The notes below the pieces were generated by a model. The model saw only the letters and a program-made list of their open reading frames with translations, searched no databases and was not told where the DNA came from. From positions 3,031,099 through 3,095,098 of the forward strand of contig JAVGWX010000012.1 of the NCBI GenBank assembly GCA_036924085.1: DNA of 64,000 nucleotides. Direction: 5' to 3'. Numbering within the stretch: position 1 is the stretch's first letter; every line of letters begins with the position of its first letter. Positions 11,423 through 23,222 of the stretch are shown here, one piece after another. Source of the stretch: Ariolimax columbianus. Its lineage: Eukaryota > Mollusca > Gastropoda > Stylommatophora > Arionidae. The position numbers and the translations under genes are program-made.

Positions 11423-12380
11423 TTACCTCCCTAAACTACAGACCGAAACTTGTATGGTCATTTTTTGTCCTCTGGCAAATGACAACAATTTTCGTCTCCA
11501 CTATCCAAAATGTAAACACTACTCCTGTTTACAACTCCACTCAAATTGTACCTGCCTTTAAAAGAAAACACTGTCACACCATTTTCGTCTCCCCTATCCA
11601 TAATGTAAACACCACTCCTGTTTACAACTTCACTCACATCGTACATGCATAAAAGATGTCATTTGATACAAATAAACTTTTTGTAATACATACACAATCA
11701 ATACAAGCAGAAGAAAAACACTGTGGCTGGTCGTTTTTACAACACAAGCCACCACTTTTACATCGTTTGACAGTCAAATTCACCCCAATCTGTCCCTGTG
11801 GGACCTTTAACTCATCAAAACAGAAATACCTTAAGGAATTCTCCTTACTCATTGAGGTCAACATACCTCGCCCTGTTCCCGTGCCTTCCTCTAAGGACAC
11901 GAACCTTCATTGTTACACTCGACCAGTTCAGGTCAATTTTCTCAGGCGGTCTCACTACACGCCTGGCCGATGATTCACTTCATACTAACTCATGTGAGGC
12001 TACGAATTTACGTGGGTTATCCTCGGCTAGTTATCATTGTCTCTCTTGACAGCTATCCCCTCTCAAAGAAAACAGCAAAATTATTTATGTTTCCCACAAA
12101 AATGATATTTGACAACATATGTCATGGTCAATATTACAACTTCTGATCAATATAGTCTTCTCTGCAAAGACTCCACATACATGTGATAAAATAACAATAT
12201 GTCTTGTTATGATGTATCTCCGATTAAGTCGTCCAGCTGAGTGTCCCACATGCTAGTTCTTATTCTGGAACCTGTGGTGACCTGTGCTTGCGGAGGCCTA
12301 CAGTCTGGATGAGATATACTGCTCTGTAGATCACCTATATAACCTGTATCAAATACCTGTAAACATAATGATTCAACAAC
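11423..12380 (-). other. Possible LTR-retroelement internal remnant with weak exon-like ORFs
   Basis: The sequence joins copy 3 through a polypurine-like tract, so it may be the 3' end of the internal region. Minus-strand frames at 11900-11634 (cysteine-rich: KRCKSGGLCCKNDQPQC) and 11646-11458 are open but unrecognised. The latter contains an in-frame 93-bp duplication (VVNRSGVYIMDRGDEN and VVNRSSVYILDSGDEN). A further frame at 12356-12207 follows a good acceptor (TTTACAG after a T-rich tract). It reads 49 residues starting VFDTGYIGDLQ and ending TQLDDLIGDTS before a stop. It could be a terminal exon of a host gene or retroelement tail. I recognise none of these. Confidence 0.35.
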
Positions 12381-12384
12381 AACA

Positions 12385-12747
12385 ACAACAACAAAAAACA
12401 ACAAATTAAAGACAAATGTATGCATGCAATGTCGAAACCAAAACACTAAATACAAATTTCAAAATATTTGCACACATACTCAGATATCAGTATTTCAACC
12501 GTAAGTATCACACGTTGATACTGTCAGGATATGTAATCATGTTTAAACAACAAAACAACAACAAAATAAAGAAAAATTCAATGCATACTATATCGACCAT
12601 ACAACCCACTAAAAATGCAAGTAATACCATTAGTCAAAACCCAAACACCAAATACAAATGTCAAAATATTTGCACGCATACTCATGATATCAGTATTTCA
12701 GTCCGTAAGTATCACACCTTGATACTTATGTCAGGACACATAATCAT
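12385..12747. repeat. About 200-bp direct repeats, continuing at 13706-13800
   Basis: Blocks tgtcaaaatatttgcac, gatatcagtatttca, gtaagtatcacac and catgtttaaacaac recur at about 12455-12555 and 12655-12745, and partly at 13706-13790. LTR copy 4 splits the last unit: joining 12747 to 13710 restores the order seen at 12535-12550. Confidence 0.75.
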
Positions 12748-13705
12748 TGTAGCAAACCCCCTAATCTTTGCCCTGGCCGTGATCTAACTTAGAAAATTCT
12801 CACACTCATCCACATCATCATGACCATACTCAGTAAATGACATTTCACACAGCAGGTGGCATATTTATTAAATCATACTCATATCATAGAATGAGTAGAG
12901 AAATTACAAACACAATATAATACATATCTTAACTAAACATTCTACTAAAACGGGAATTGTAAGCATTAGCTATTGATGGAATTCCCAACTATCTAAAAAC
13001 CCAGTTCTATTGCCTTGCAATTACATCACAGACACATCGCCTTAACAGCGTCTTCAACACACATTATCAAATACTCTTCCTCACTGAAATCCCCTCAGGC
13101 GGGCGATCTCGACATAACTCGTTCACAATGTGTGCTTGCTTACAAACACACTTTCAGATTATCCATTAATGCAAAACTCATTCACCTAATTGAGCGATTC
13201 TGTTCTATCACTAAACATTCGTCCAACAGTCTATCAATCGCTCCTCTACCTAAGTCGGTGAGTTAAACATACTATCTACATTCAGTCTCTCTATCTCTCT
13301 CTCTCTCTCTCACTCTCCTCCATACAGCCTCTCTCTATCCAGCCTCCCTCTCTCCAGCCTCCCGAGCTAAACTTTGTCTCGAGGTATATATCCTCAAGCA
13401 AGGCCAGAGCTTGACCAATCGATCTCAGGTGATGGTCATCTTCAATCTCAATTGGAACGAAATACTTTGCCCACCTGTCACTCATTCTCTCGCAGCAAGC
13501 CCTGCTGCCAATTTCGTCTGTCAATCAATCCCCCCCTACCAAAATCGGAATGCCAGTGGTCAGTTTCTACCTGTCCACATTCCTTAACCCAACTCTGTTC
13601 TTCTTTGCTGAGACGGTGAGTGACCTTGACATGCATTCAGGTAGCTTTAAGCTTTAACATGTTCAGGCATCCTAAACTCCCCTTGCTCCGGCGGGAACTG
13701 TTACA
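12748..13705 (-). mobile_element. LTR-like element copy 4, apparent solo LTR
   Basis: On the minus strand it runs from TGTAACAGTTCC at 13705 to GGTTTGCTACA at 12748 (958 bp). It is flanked by a 4-bp direct repeat, tcat on the plus strand at 12744-12747 and 13706-13709. Removing it rejoins the interrupted 200-bp repeat, which supports these exact ends. It is about as long as, and very similar to, copy 3. There is no internal coding region, as expected of a solo LTR. Confidence 0.75.
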
Positions 13706-13959
13706 TCATGTTTAAACAACCCAACAACAATTAATTAAAGTGCAAGTAATACGATTGTCAAAAATCCAAATGTCAAAATATTTGTACACATAAACATGAT
13801 CAAGTGCCATCAACCTTCACTCCTGCTCGTGCCCCACAGATAAGCACCTGTTAATGCCCCCTTCAAAAGATACAAAATGATAAAACGAGAGATAGAGATA
13901 CAAACTGTATATGATATTTCAAAAAGACACAGTAATCATATGATTATTCGTATATGGAT

Positions 13960-14180
13960 GATGCTGGTGATGATGGTGCTAGTGGTGCAGATGGTGGTGA
14001 TGGTAGTGCTGGAGATAATGGTGAGAATAGTGCTGGTGGTGGTGATGGTAGTGGGGGAGATGGTGGTGAGGATAGTGCTGGTGGTGGTGATGGTGGGGGT
14101 GGTAGTGGTGGAGATGGTGGCTGTGGTAGTGGTAGTGGTGGAGATGGTGGTGGTGGTAGTGGTTGTAATGGTGGCGGTCA
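13960..14180. repeat. GGT/GAT trinucleotide-rich repeat
   Basis: Imperfect ggtggtgatggtagt motifs. All frames are open or nearly so on both strands (poly-Gly/Asp, Val/Met, Thr/Ile), so ORFs here are uninformative. Confidence 0.95.
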
Positions 14181-14299
14181 ATTATTTATAAAAAAGATCA
14201 CGCATGCATTGGGGAGCACAGACTAGTACAGGCTGGCTTTGAGCACAAGTGATTGAAACAAGGCTGGAGTTACATGTAACTGTTTGAGGTTGTACTGGG

Positions 14300-14570
14300 A
14301 AATGTGTTTAGTGTTTTTTAATGTTGGAGATAGGTTCATGGGTAGGTGGGTGGGGGTGGTTGGTGTTAATGTAGAGGGCTGAAGGTTGAAGTTTGCGGGG
14401 AGGGAATGTATTTAGTGAGGACGGCTTGGAGATTGGAGTTGGTGTGGAGGGATGGTTGGGGATGAGGTTGAAGTTGGGGATGAGAGGTGGAGGTGATGGT
14501 TTGAGTTGGTGATGAGAGGTGAAGGTGATGGTTTGGAGTTGGTGGTGAGAGATTGGGGCGGGGGATGTGG
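14300..14570. repeat. Degenerate GGTTGG-rich repeat
   Basis: Repeated ggtgatggtttgagttggtg and gatgaggttgaagttgggga segments of about 20-30 bp. No gene. Confidence 0.7.
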
Positions 14571-14684
14571 TCATGACACCTGCCTAAGTCTAGCCTATCA
14601 ATAAATGAAGCAGATCCTGCACAGTTTGGATTGTACTCACGGGTTGTCCCTTGCCGGTTATCCTTGGAATAAAATAAAACGCAG

Positions 14685-15222
14685 TGTGTGTGGTGCGGGT
14701 GTGGTGCAGATGGGTGTGTGTGTTGTGTGTATGTGTTGTGTGTATGTGTTGTGTGGGTTGTGGGTGGGTGTTGTGTGTGTGTTTTGGGTATGTGTATGTG
14801 TGTGTTTTGGGTATGAGTATGTGTGTGTGTGTGTGTTGTGGGTGTGTGCTGGGTGTGTGTTGTGGGTGTATGCTGTGTGTGGTGTGGGTGTGTGTTGAGG
14901 GTGTGTTATGTATGTGTGTGTGTGGTGTGTGTGTATGTGTGTTCTGTGTGTTGTTTGTATGCATGCGTGTTGTGTGCTTGTGTGTTGTGTGTGTTATGTG
15001 TGTATGTATGGTGTGTGTGTGTTGTGTATGTGTTGTGGGTGTGTGTTGTGGGCGTGTGTGTGTGTATGTGTATGTATTGTGCGGGGTGTATGTGTTGTGG
15101 GTGTGTGTGTTGTGGGTGTGTGTTATGGGTATGTGTATGTGTGTGTGTGTGTGTGTGTGTGTATTGTGGGTGTGTGTGTGTGTGTTGGATATGTGTGTTG
15201 GATTTGTGTTATGTGTGTGTAG
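14685..15222. repeat. TG-rich compound microsatellite
   Basis: Runs of TG with interspersed TGTTGTGGG, TATGTG and TTTTGGGTATG. Similar in style to 10003-10378. Long Cys/Val frames are artefacts. Confidence 0.95.
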
Positions 15223-15294
15223 TGGGTTTAACTATCATAGTCATTGCTAGAGTCAATGATCAAATAAAACATTGTAATGCATCTAGACATGTTT

Positions 15295-15571
15295 AATCTA
15301 AACATAAATAGTCAGCATTGGTTTATTAGAAGGAGATCGTGCTTAACAAATCTATTATAATTCATGGAAGAGGTTACTAAAACGATAGATAAGAGGGAAC
15401 CCGTGGATGTTACTTATCTAGATTTTGTAAAGACTTTTGATAGAGTACTTCATCGAAGATTTTTTAAAAAGCTAGTCACATGGAATAGGTGGGGAGGTTG
15501 CTGAATGGATTGAAAGTTGATTAACGGAAAGAAGGCAGAGGGTGGGCATAAATATGGAGTACTCTGAGTGT
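15295..15571 (+). mobile_element. CR1-like LINE, 5' part of split RT
   Basis: The plus strand reads QHWFIRRRSCLTNLL, EEVTKTIDKREPVDVTYLDF and FDRVLHRR, matching the pattern QHGFRKGRSCLTNLLEF..VT...D...PVDVIYLDFSKAFD of CR1-like reverse transcriptases. It stops at GVL/EYSE and resumes at 17849 with the next residues VKHGVPQG, so a single element was interrupted by the LINE between them. Confidence 0.8.
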
Positions 15572-17848
15572 ACCTCACCTGATGGTAACATCAGAAATCA
15601 AATAGCTTACATCCTGGTACAACAAAGATGGAGGTAAAACGTGTTGGCAACAAAGACGCTGCCAGGGGTGGACTGCGATACGGACCATGAATTACTGTTT
15701 GCCGTTTTCAAAATAAGACTACGTAGGGTTAACAAAGGTTTCCAGGCAATACGCATCGAAGTAACAGCAATACCGACTGAATACAACATCAACGTAGAAA
15801 ACAAATTTGAGGCGTTGCGTGCGGTACATGAAGAGATGACATCTGAGGAGTTGACATCGCACACACAAGATATTTTAATATTCACAGCGAACAAAATGAT
15901 TCTCAAGATGTCGCACAAGAAGCAGAGCTAAACATAAGAGGAAGCACTGAAACTCATTGAAGAAAGGAAACAATTAAAACAAATGGGAAGTCAGGAGACC
16001 AACAGCATATAATTACTGCGCAAGAAAAGTTAGACGAAAAATACGAAAAGAGAAAAGAAGATACATAGTGGCAACTTGTAGGTACATAGAAAACCTACAG
16101 CAACAAGGCAGGAAGAGAGATGCCTTTAAGACGATTAGAAAACTAACAAAGGAATCCCGTCCGGTTCCGTATGTCATCAAGGGCAAAGAGGATAACACAT
16201 TAACAAAAACCAAAGACATACTGAATAGATGGAGAGAGTACTGCAGAACCATGCATGGAGACAGCATAAAGCGCTCAGTTACAATCCTACCAAAAGATGA
16301 GAAAGAACCTGAACCAACATTGGAGGAAGTACGCTCAGCAATCAAAAGCCTGAAAAAGAAAAAGTCCCCAGAATGTGATGATATCCAAGCAGAGCTAATA
16401 CAAGCAGTAGGGGAGGCAAGTGTTCAAGTCTATCAAAAGCTGTGTAAACAGATATGGTACAGCGCAGAGTAGCCAGAATTATGGAAGAATTAAATGTATA
16501 TTCCCTACCCAAAAAAGGCAACCTGAAGCTATCCACGAACTACCGAACTATCGCGCTGATCAGCCACGCTAGCAAGATACTCTTGCGGATCCTTTTAAGA
16601 AGGATAGAGAAAAGGATTGAATTTGAAATTCACGTAGTCCAGGCAGGTTTTATGGTAGACAGAGGGACCAGGGACCACATATTCAATATGATGAATATTT
16701 ACGAAAAATGTAAAGAGTTTAATGTGGACATGTACACATGTTTCATTGATTACACCGAGGCCTTCGATAGGGTAAAACATCAACATATGTGGAAAATCAT
16801 GAAGGAAATGAAGTTTCCTCTGCATATAGTCCATCTCATTGAAAAATTATACCAAGATCAACAAGCCGCTGTCCCAGTTTCTGGGCAAACATCAGATTGG
16901 TCTGCAGTACAAAAGGGAGTGCGACAGGGATGTATCCTCTCACATTATCTGTACAGCATATATATCTTGTATGTATACTGAGAAATATTCAAGAAGATGA
17001 GAACATTGAAAGTTTCGACCCATGATTTACGATTGTCGGGTACGATATTCTATAGTTAGGATACACAGATGACACAGTGATACAATCAAGAAGTGCAGAA
17101 GAGCTAGAGCAGCTAATTTCAGCCGTAAATGGACACAGTAAAAATCAAAATCTGTTTATAAACATAAATAAAACAAAGATAATGACCGCCGACAAAACAC
17201 AATGTCAGCATAAATTTACAGTGGGTAGTGAGGAAATAGATCAGGTCACACATTTTGAATATCTGGGCTCCAGAATTGACAAAAATGACGACTATTTTAA
17301 AGAAATCAAAAGAAGACTAGCCACGGTAATACAGAGACTGAACAGCCTGAAGAAATTATAGCAGAGCAACAATAAAATGATAAAAGTAAACGTCTTGAGA
17401 GGCTGTATTTTTCGTGTGGCAGCGTATGGCTGCAAATCATGGACGATTACCAAAACTTCCAGTCAAAGAATCGAATCCTTTGAGTCAAAATGTACAGAAA
17501 GATCCTAAGAATACCATGGACAGAGAAAATGACAAATGTAGACATTCAGCAAGAGTTGAGCATAGAAGAGAACTGGTTTATCATTCCATGTTGGCTAGAA
17601 AATGCAAATACTTTGGTCACATCAAGAGACACAACGGTCTTGAGAGAACGGTGATGGAAGGTATGGTGCCAGGCAAAAGAGGAAGGGGTAGACCAAGAAG
17701 ACGATGGCACCAAGATATCCAGGAGTGCCTGAGTATGACAGTGGCGGAAGCTGGTGTTTTGGCAAGAGAACGAGTTACTTTCAGACAGACTGTGATGCGA
17801 GCGACGTTCTACAAAGGATATGCTACATGATGATGACTGTGAATGATG
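15572..17848 (+). mobile_element. RTE-like LINE nested in a CR1-like LINE
   Basis: It begins within the endonuclease C-terminus (SPDGNIRNQIAYILVQQRWR; then LPGVDCDTDHELLFA). Next come the linker (16068-16472, RKLTKESRPVPYVI, WREYCRTMHGD) and RT (NYRTIALISHASKILLRI, VQAGFMVDRGTRDHIFNM, CFIDYTEAFDRVKHQHMW, KGVRQGCILS). The YADD region near 17060 is broken, and the remainder (NINKTKIMTADKTQ, FEYLGSRIDKN, CKYFGHIKRHN, GKRGRGRPRRRW) ends near 17826. The 3' end atgatgatga is typical of RTE elements. The 5' end is truncated, and several stops and frame changes show it is inactive. No clear target-site duplication longer than 3-4 bp was found. Confidence 0.82.
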
Positions 17849-18835
17849 TGAAGTAAAACATGGAGTGCCACAGGGCTTGGTTCTGGAACCAATATTGTTC
17901 TTGATATATATATAAAACGATCTGAACATTGATCTATGATCCATGATTGAAAAATTTGCGGATGACACAAAACTATTTAGGAGTGTCTCTTCTATAGCAG
18001 AAGTGGATATTTTGAGGTCGGATTTAGATAAAATTCGAGACTGGTCTTGGAAATGGCAAATGGAGTTTAATATAGATAAATGTACAGTCATCCACATGTG
18101 TAGATCAAATTTTGAACATAATTACAGAATGGGAGGGAACAATATTAGAATGTTAGGAATGGAAAGGGACCTAGGGGTTATAATAGATCATACAGGCAAA
18201 ATGAATGAGCAAGTCCAGGTAGCAGTGAATAAGGCAAATACAATGTTAGGTAAGAGTTAGGATAAGAGTAAGGAAGTGATAGTTAGACTGTATAAAGCAT
18301 TAGTTAGACCTAGATTAGAGTACTGTGTACAGGTGTGAGCCTTTATCATAGACGGAATATAAATATGCTGGAAAGGAGACAAACAAGAGCGACACAGCTG
18401 ATAGTGGGATTCCAGAATTACAATAACGAAGAAAGACTCAGAAAAACAGGCCTACAGTGTAGAAAAGAGAAGAATTCGAGGATATAATACAGGTTTATAA
18501 GATAATAACAGGAAAGATAAACTATAACAAGTTTTTTTTCTTCTTAACAATGTAACCACAAAGGAGAAAAATAAGGCATATCTACAAATTAACTAAAGAA
18601 AGGTCTAGATTGGGTAGTAGGAAATATTTGTTTAGTCAGAGCGTGGTGAATGCTTGGAATGCATTTCCCCAGGAGGTGGTTGAAGCAGAGACCGTTAATT
18701 CATTTAAGAATAGATTGGATGTGCATAGCTTTTAAAGCAGGATATTGCTAATGTGACTGGTTGTCTACAAACTATGATGCGTTTTCTAAACATATATAAC
18801 AACTTTAAGTTAAGGTCAGATACGGATCCAGTAGA
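17849..18835 (+). mobile_element. CR1-like LINE, 3' part of split RT and 3' end
   Basis: Continues the element broken at 15571: VKHGVPQGLVLEPILFLIYI, then KFADDTKLFRSVSSIAEVDI with the intact FADD box, WQMEFNIDKCTVIHM, ERDLGVIIDHTGKMNEQVQ, KSKEVIVRLYKALVRPRLEY and a degraded tail. The 3' end carries taactttaagttaag, the short tandem termination also seen at 33100, 39410 and 52995. Several stops are present. Confidence 0.85.
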
Positions 18836-19075
18836 GGTAGCCTTGAACACTCGTTCGCTTTAAGATTGATCAAGTGTAAGACGGGTGTCCAAAATGCTAG
18901 GAACAAGTCATTCAGAAGGAGGGAGGACTAGTTAGCATATCGACAATATTGGTGTGTCAAGTTATCACTGAACGATTTGATAACAGTCTTACGTTCGCCC
19001 AGGCTGTAGTGCCCAGAACAACACATACACATTGGTGGTTATGTCTGAGCTTCATATAAAATGGAAATAAATGTC
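18836..19075. other. Unassigned spacer
   Basis: No recognisable gene or repeat between the CR1-like 3' end and the next array. Confidence 0.4.
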
Positions 19076-19079
19076 ACAG

Positions 19080-20600
19080 TGAGAATGGTAGAGTGAAAAG
19101 CTGTCACAGTGAGATTGGTAAGGTGACAAGGTACAACAGGGTGTTGGTAGAGTGACAAGCTGTCACAGTGAGATTGGTAAGGTGACAAGGTACAACAGGG
19201 TGTTGGTAGAGTGACAAGCTGTCACAGTGAGATTGGTAAGGTGACAAGGTACAACAGGGTGTTGGTAGAGTGACAAGCTGTCACAGTGAGATTGGTAAGG
19301 TGACAAGGTACAACAGGGTGTTGGTAGAGTGACAAGCTGTCACAGTGAGATTGGTAAGGTGACAAGGTACAACAGGGTGTTGGTAGAGTGACAAGCTGTC
19401 ACAGTGAGATTGGTAAGGTGACAAGGTACAACAGGGTGTTGGTAGAGTGACAAGCTGTCACAGTGAGATTGGTAAGGTGACAAGGTACAACAGGGTGTTG
19501 GTAGAGTGACAAGCTGTCACAGTGAGATTGGTAAGGTGACAAGGTACAACAGGGTGTTGGTAGAGTGACAAGCTGTCACAGTGAGATTGGTAAGGTGACA
19601 AGGTACAACAGGGTGTTGGTAGAGTGACAAGCTGTCACAGTGAGATTGGTAGAGGTGACAAGCTGTCACAGTGAGATTGGTAGAGTGACAAGCTGTCACA
19701 GTGAGATTGGTAGAGTGACAAGCTGTCACAGTGAGATTGGTAAGGTGACAAGGTACAACAGGGTGTTGGTAGAGTGACAAGCTGTCACAGTGAGATTGGT
19801 AAGGTGACAAGGTACAACAGGGTGTTGGTAGAGTGACAAGCTGTCACAGTGAGATTGGTAGAGGTGACAAGCTGTCACAGTGAGATTGGTAGAGTGACAA
19901 GCTGTCACAGTGAGATTGGTAGAGTGACAAGCTGTCACAGTGAGATTGGTAGAGGTGACAAGCTGTCACAGTGAGATTGGTAGAGTGACAAGCTGTCACA
20001 GTGAGATTGGTAGAGGTGACAAGCTGTCACAGTGAGATTGGTAGAGGTGACAAGCTGTCACAGTGAGATTGGTAGAGTGACAAGCTGTCACAGTGAGATT
20101 GGTAGAGGTGACAAGCTGTCACAGTGAGATTGGTAGAGTGACAAGCTGTCACAGTGAGATTGGTAGAGGTAACAAGCTGTCACAGTGAGATTGGTAGAGT
20201 GACAAGCTGTCACAGTGAGATTGGTAGAGTGACAAGCTGTCACAGTGAGATTGGTAGAGTGACAAGCTATCACAGTGAGATTGGTAGAGTGACAAGCTGT
20301 CACAGTGAGATTGGTAGAGGTGACAAGCTGTCACAGTGAGATTGGTAGAGGTGACAAGCTGTCACAGTGAGATTGGTAGAGTGACAAGCTGTCACAGTGA
20401 GATTGGTAGAGGTGACAAGCTGTCACAGTGAGATTGGTAGAGGTGACAAGCTGTCACAGTGAGATTGGTAGAGGTGACAAGCTGTCACAGTGAGATTGGT
20501 AGGGTGACTAGGTACAACAGGTTCTTGGTAGAGTGACAAGCTGTCACAGTGAGATTGGTAGGGTGACAAGGTACAACAGGGTGTTGGTAGAGGTCCCAGA
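19080..20600. repeat. 30-bp and 59-bp two-form minisatellite
   Basis: Left half: nine or so nearly identical 59-bp units made of two related halves (gtcacagtgagattggtaag, then gtgacaaggtacaacagggt and gttggtagagtgacaagct). Right half (from about 19640): mostly 30/31-bp monomers gtcacagtgagattggtaga with an occasional return of the 59-bp form at 19740-19830 and 20500-20600. This is a switch between monomeric and dimeric higher-order organisation. Confidence 0.95.
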
Positions 20601-20886
20601 GACATTGCCGTACTGACTGGACATGTCCAACGAGGATACGAGCTGGGCAACTGAGGAACGTCAGAAGTATGTTGTTACCGAGGGCCATGTTGGAATGGGT
20701 GGAGTTATGGCATGATGAAGGGAGAATTAACAGGGATACAATCCAGAGAACACGGTAAAATCGTGAGTTGAATATGTTTTGTACACTACTGCATGGTAGA
20801 AGGAACAGTGGACTGACACCAGCCATTGTGAGACATTCCTGTGAGAAGTGGTAGATGCGCAGTTGTGTTTCCACATGTCCTGTTTT
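20601..20886. other. Unassigned spacer between two arrays
   Basis: Single-copy sequence. Its right end (tgtttttgggcatgctgtaa) resembles a diverged first copy of the 84-bp unit. I see no gene. Confidence 0.4.
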
Positions 20887-23171
20887 TGGGCATGCTGTAA
20901 AGGACAACAAATTGATCGATTGAGCGGAGATGTGGTTGAAACGTAGTTAGGATTCCACAGGCCATGTGTATGGGCATGCTGGAAAGGACAACAAATTGAT
21001 CGATTGAGCGGAGATGTGGTTGAAACGTAGTTAGGATTCCACAGGCCATGTGTATGGGCATGCTGGAAAGGACAACAAATTGATCGATTGAGCGGAGATG
21101 TGGTTGAAACGTAGTTAGGATTCCACAGGCCATGTGTATGTGCATGCTGGAAAGGACAACAAATTGATCGATTGAGCGGAGATGTGGTTGAAACGTAGTT
21201 AGGATTCCACAGGCCATGTGTATGTGCATGCTGGAAAGGACAACAAATTGATCGATTGAGCGGAGATGTGGTTGAAACGTAGTTAGGATTCCACAGGCCA
21301 TGTGTATGTGCATGCTGGAAAGGACAACAAATTGATCGATTGAGCGGAGATGTGGTTGAAACGTAGTTAGGATTCCACAGGCCATGTGTATGGGCATGCT
21401 GGAAAGGACAACAAATTGATCGATTGAGCGGAGATGTGGTTGAAACGTAGTTAGGATTCCACAGGCCATGTGTATGTGCATGCTGGAAAGGACAACAAAT
21501 TGATCGATTGAGCGGAGATGTGGTTGAAACGTAGTTAGGATTCCACAGGCCATGTGTATGGGCATGCTGAAAAGGACAACAAATTGATCGATTGAGCGGA
21601 GATGTGGTTGAAACGTAGTTAGGATTCCACAGGCCATGTGTATGGGCATGCTGGAAAGGACAACAAATTGATCGATTGAGCGGAGATGTGGTTGAAACGT
21701 AGTTAGGATTCCACAGGCCATGTGTATGGGCATGCTGGAAAGGACAACAAATTGATCGATTGAGCGGAGATGTGGTTGAAACGTAGTTAGGATTCCACAG
21801 GCCATGTGTATGGGCATGCTGGAAAGGACAACAAATTGATCGATTGAGCGGAGATGTGGTTGAAACGTAGTTAGGATTCCACAGGCCATGTGTATGGGCA
21901 TGCTGGAAAGGACAACAAATTGATCGATTGAGCGGAGATGTGGTTGAAACGTAGTTAGGATTCCACAGGCCATGTGTATGTGCATGCTGGAAAGGACAAC
22001 AAATTGATCGATTGAGCGGAGATGTGGTTGAAACATAGTTAGGATTCCACAGGCCATGTGTATGGGCATGCTGGAAAGGACAACAAATTGATCGATTGAG
22101 CGGAGATGTGGTTGAAACGTAGTTAGGATTCCACAGGCCATGTGTATGTGCATGCTGGAAAGGACAACAAATTGATCGATTGAGCGGAGATGTGGTTGAA
22201 ACGTAGTTAGGATTCCACAGGCCATGTGTATGGGCATGCTGGAAAGGACAACAAATTGATCGATTGAGCGGAGATGTGGTTGAAACGTAGTTAGGATTCC
22301 ACAGGCCATGTGTATGGGCATGCTGGAAAGGACAACAAATTAATCGATTGAGCGGAGATGTGGTTGAAACGTAGTTAGGATTCCACAGGCCATGTGTATG
22401 TGCATGCTGGAAAGGACAACAAATTGATCGATTGAGCGGAGATGTGGTTGAAACGTAGTTAGGATTCCACAGGCCATGTGTATGTGCATGCTGGAAAGGA
22501 CAACAAATTGATCGATTGAGCGGAGATGTGGTTGAAACGTAGTTAGGATTCCACAGGCCATGTGTATGGGCATGCTGGAAAGGACAACAAATTGATCGAT
22601 TGAGCGGAGATGTGGTTGAAACGTAGTTAGGATTCCACAGGCCATGTGTATGGGCATGCTGGAAAGGACAACAAATTGATCGATTGAGCGGAGATGTGGT
22701 TGAAACGTAGTTAGGATTCCACAGGCCATGTGTATGGGCATGCTGGAAAGGACAACAAATTGATCGATTGAGCGGAGATGTGGTTGAAACGTAGTTAGGA
22801 TTCCACAGGCCATGTGTATGGGCATGCTGGAAAGGACAACAAATTGATCGATTGAGCGGAGATGTGGTTGAAACGTAGTTAGGATTCCACAGGCCATGTG
22901 TATGGGCATGCTGGAAAGGACAACAAATTGATCGATTGAGCGGAGATGTGGTTGAAACGTAGTTAGGATTCCACAGGCCATGTGTATGGGCATGCTGGAA
23001 AGGACAACAAATTGATCGATTGAGCGGAGATGTGGTTGAAACGTAGTTAGGATTCCACAGGCCATGTGTATGGGCATGCTGGAAAGGACAACAAATTGAT
23101 CGATTGAGCGGAGATGTGGTTGAAACGTAGTTAGGATTCCACAGGCCATGTGTATGGGCATGCTGGAAAGA
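20887..23171. repeat. 84-bp satellite-like array, 27 copies
   Basis: The catgctg marker at 20891 and 23159 is 2268 bp apart, exactly 27 periods of 84. Units contain ggacaacaaattgatcgatt, gcggagatgtggttgaaacg and ggattccacaggccatgtgt. Copies are almost identical; the main variable site is tgtat[g/t]ggcatg or tgtgcatg, with one tgatcg-to-taatcg change near 22343. Because 84 is a multiple of three and no stop falls in two minus frames, open frames of 822 and 511 codons appear. They lack any non-repeat domain and are not supported as genes. Confidence 0.97.
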
Positions 23172-23222
23172 ACAGCTGAAGTGTAAGAGACTCATAAGGA
23201 AAGGCCTCGTATACTGTCTCGG

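Noticed and set aside
10494..13705. One complete LTR retrotransposon with copies 3 and 4 as its two LTRs
   Set aside because: Copy 4 has its own matching 4-bp flanks and interrupts a tandem repeat, so it is a separate solo insertion. Outer flanks of the pair do not match.
20727..23195. 822-codon minus-strand open frame
   Set aside because: Entirely 28-residue repeats plus a short non-repeat tail. Two other registers are equally open; no start context, domain or splice support.
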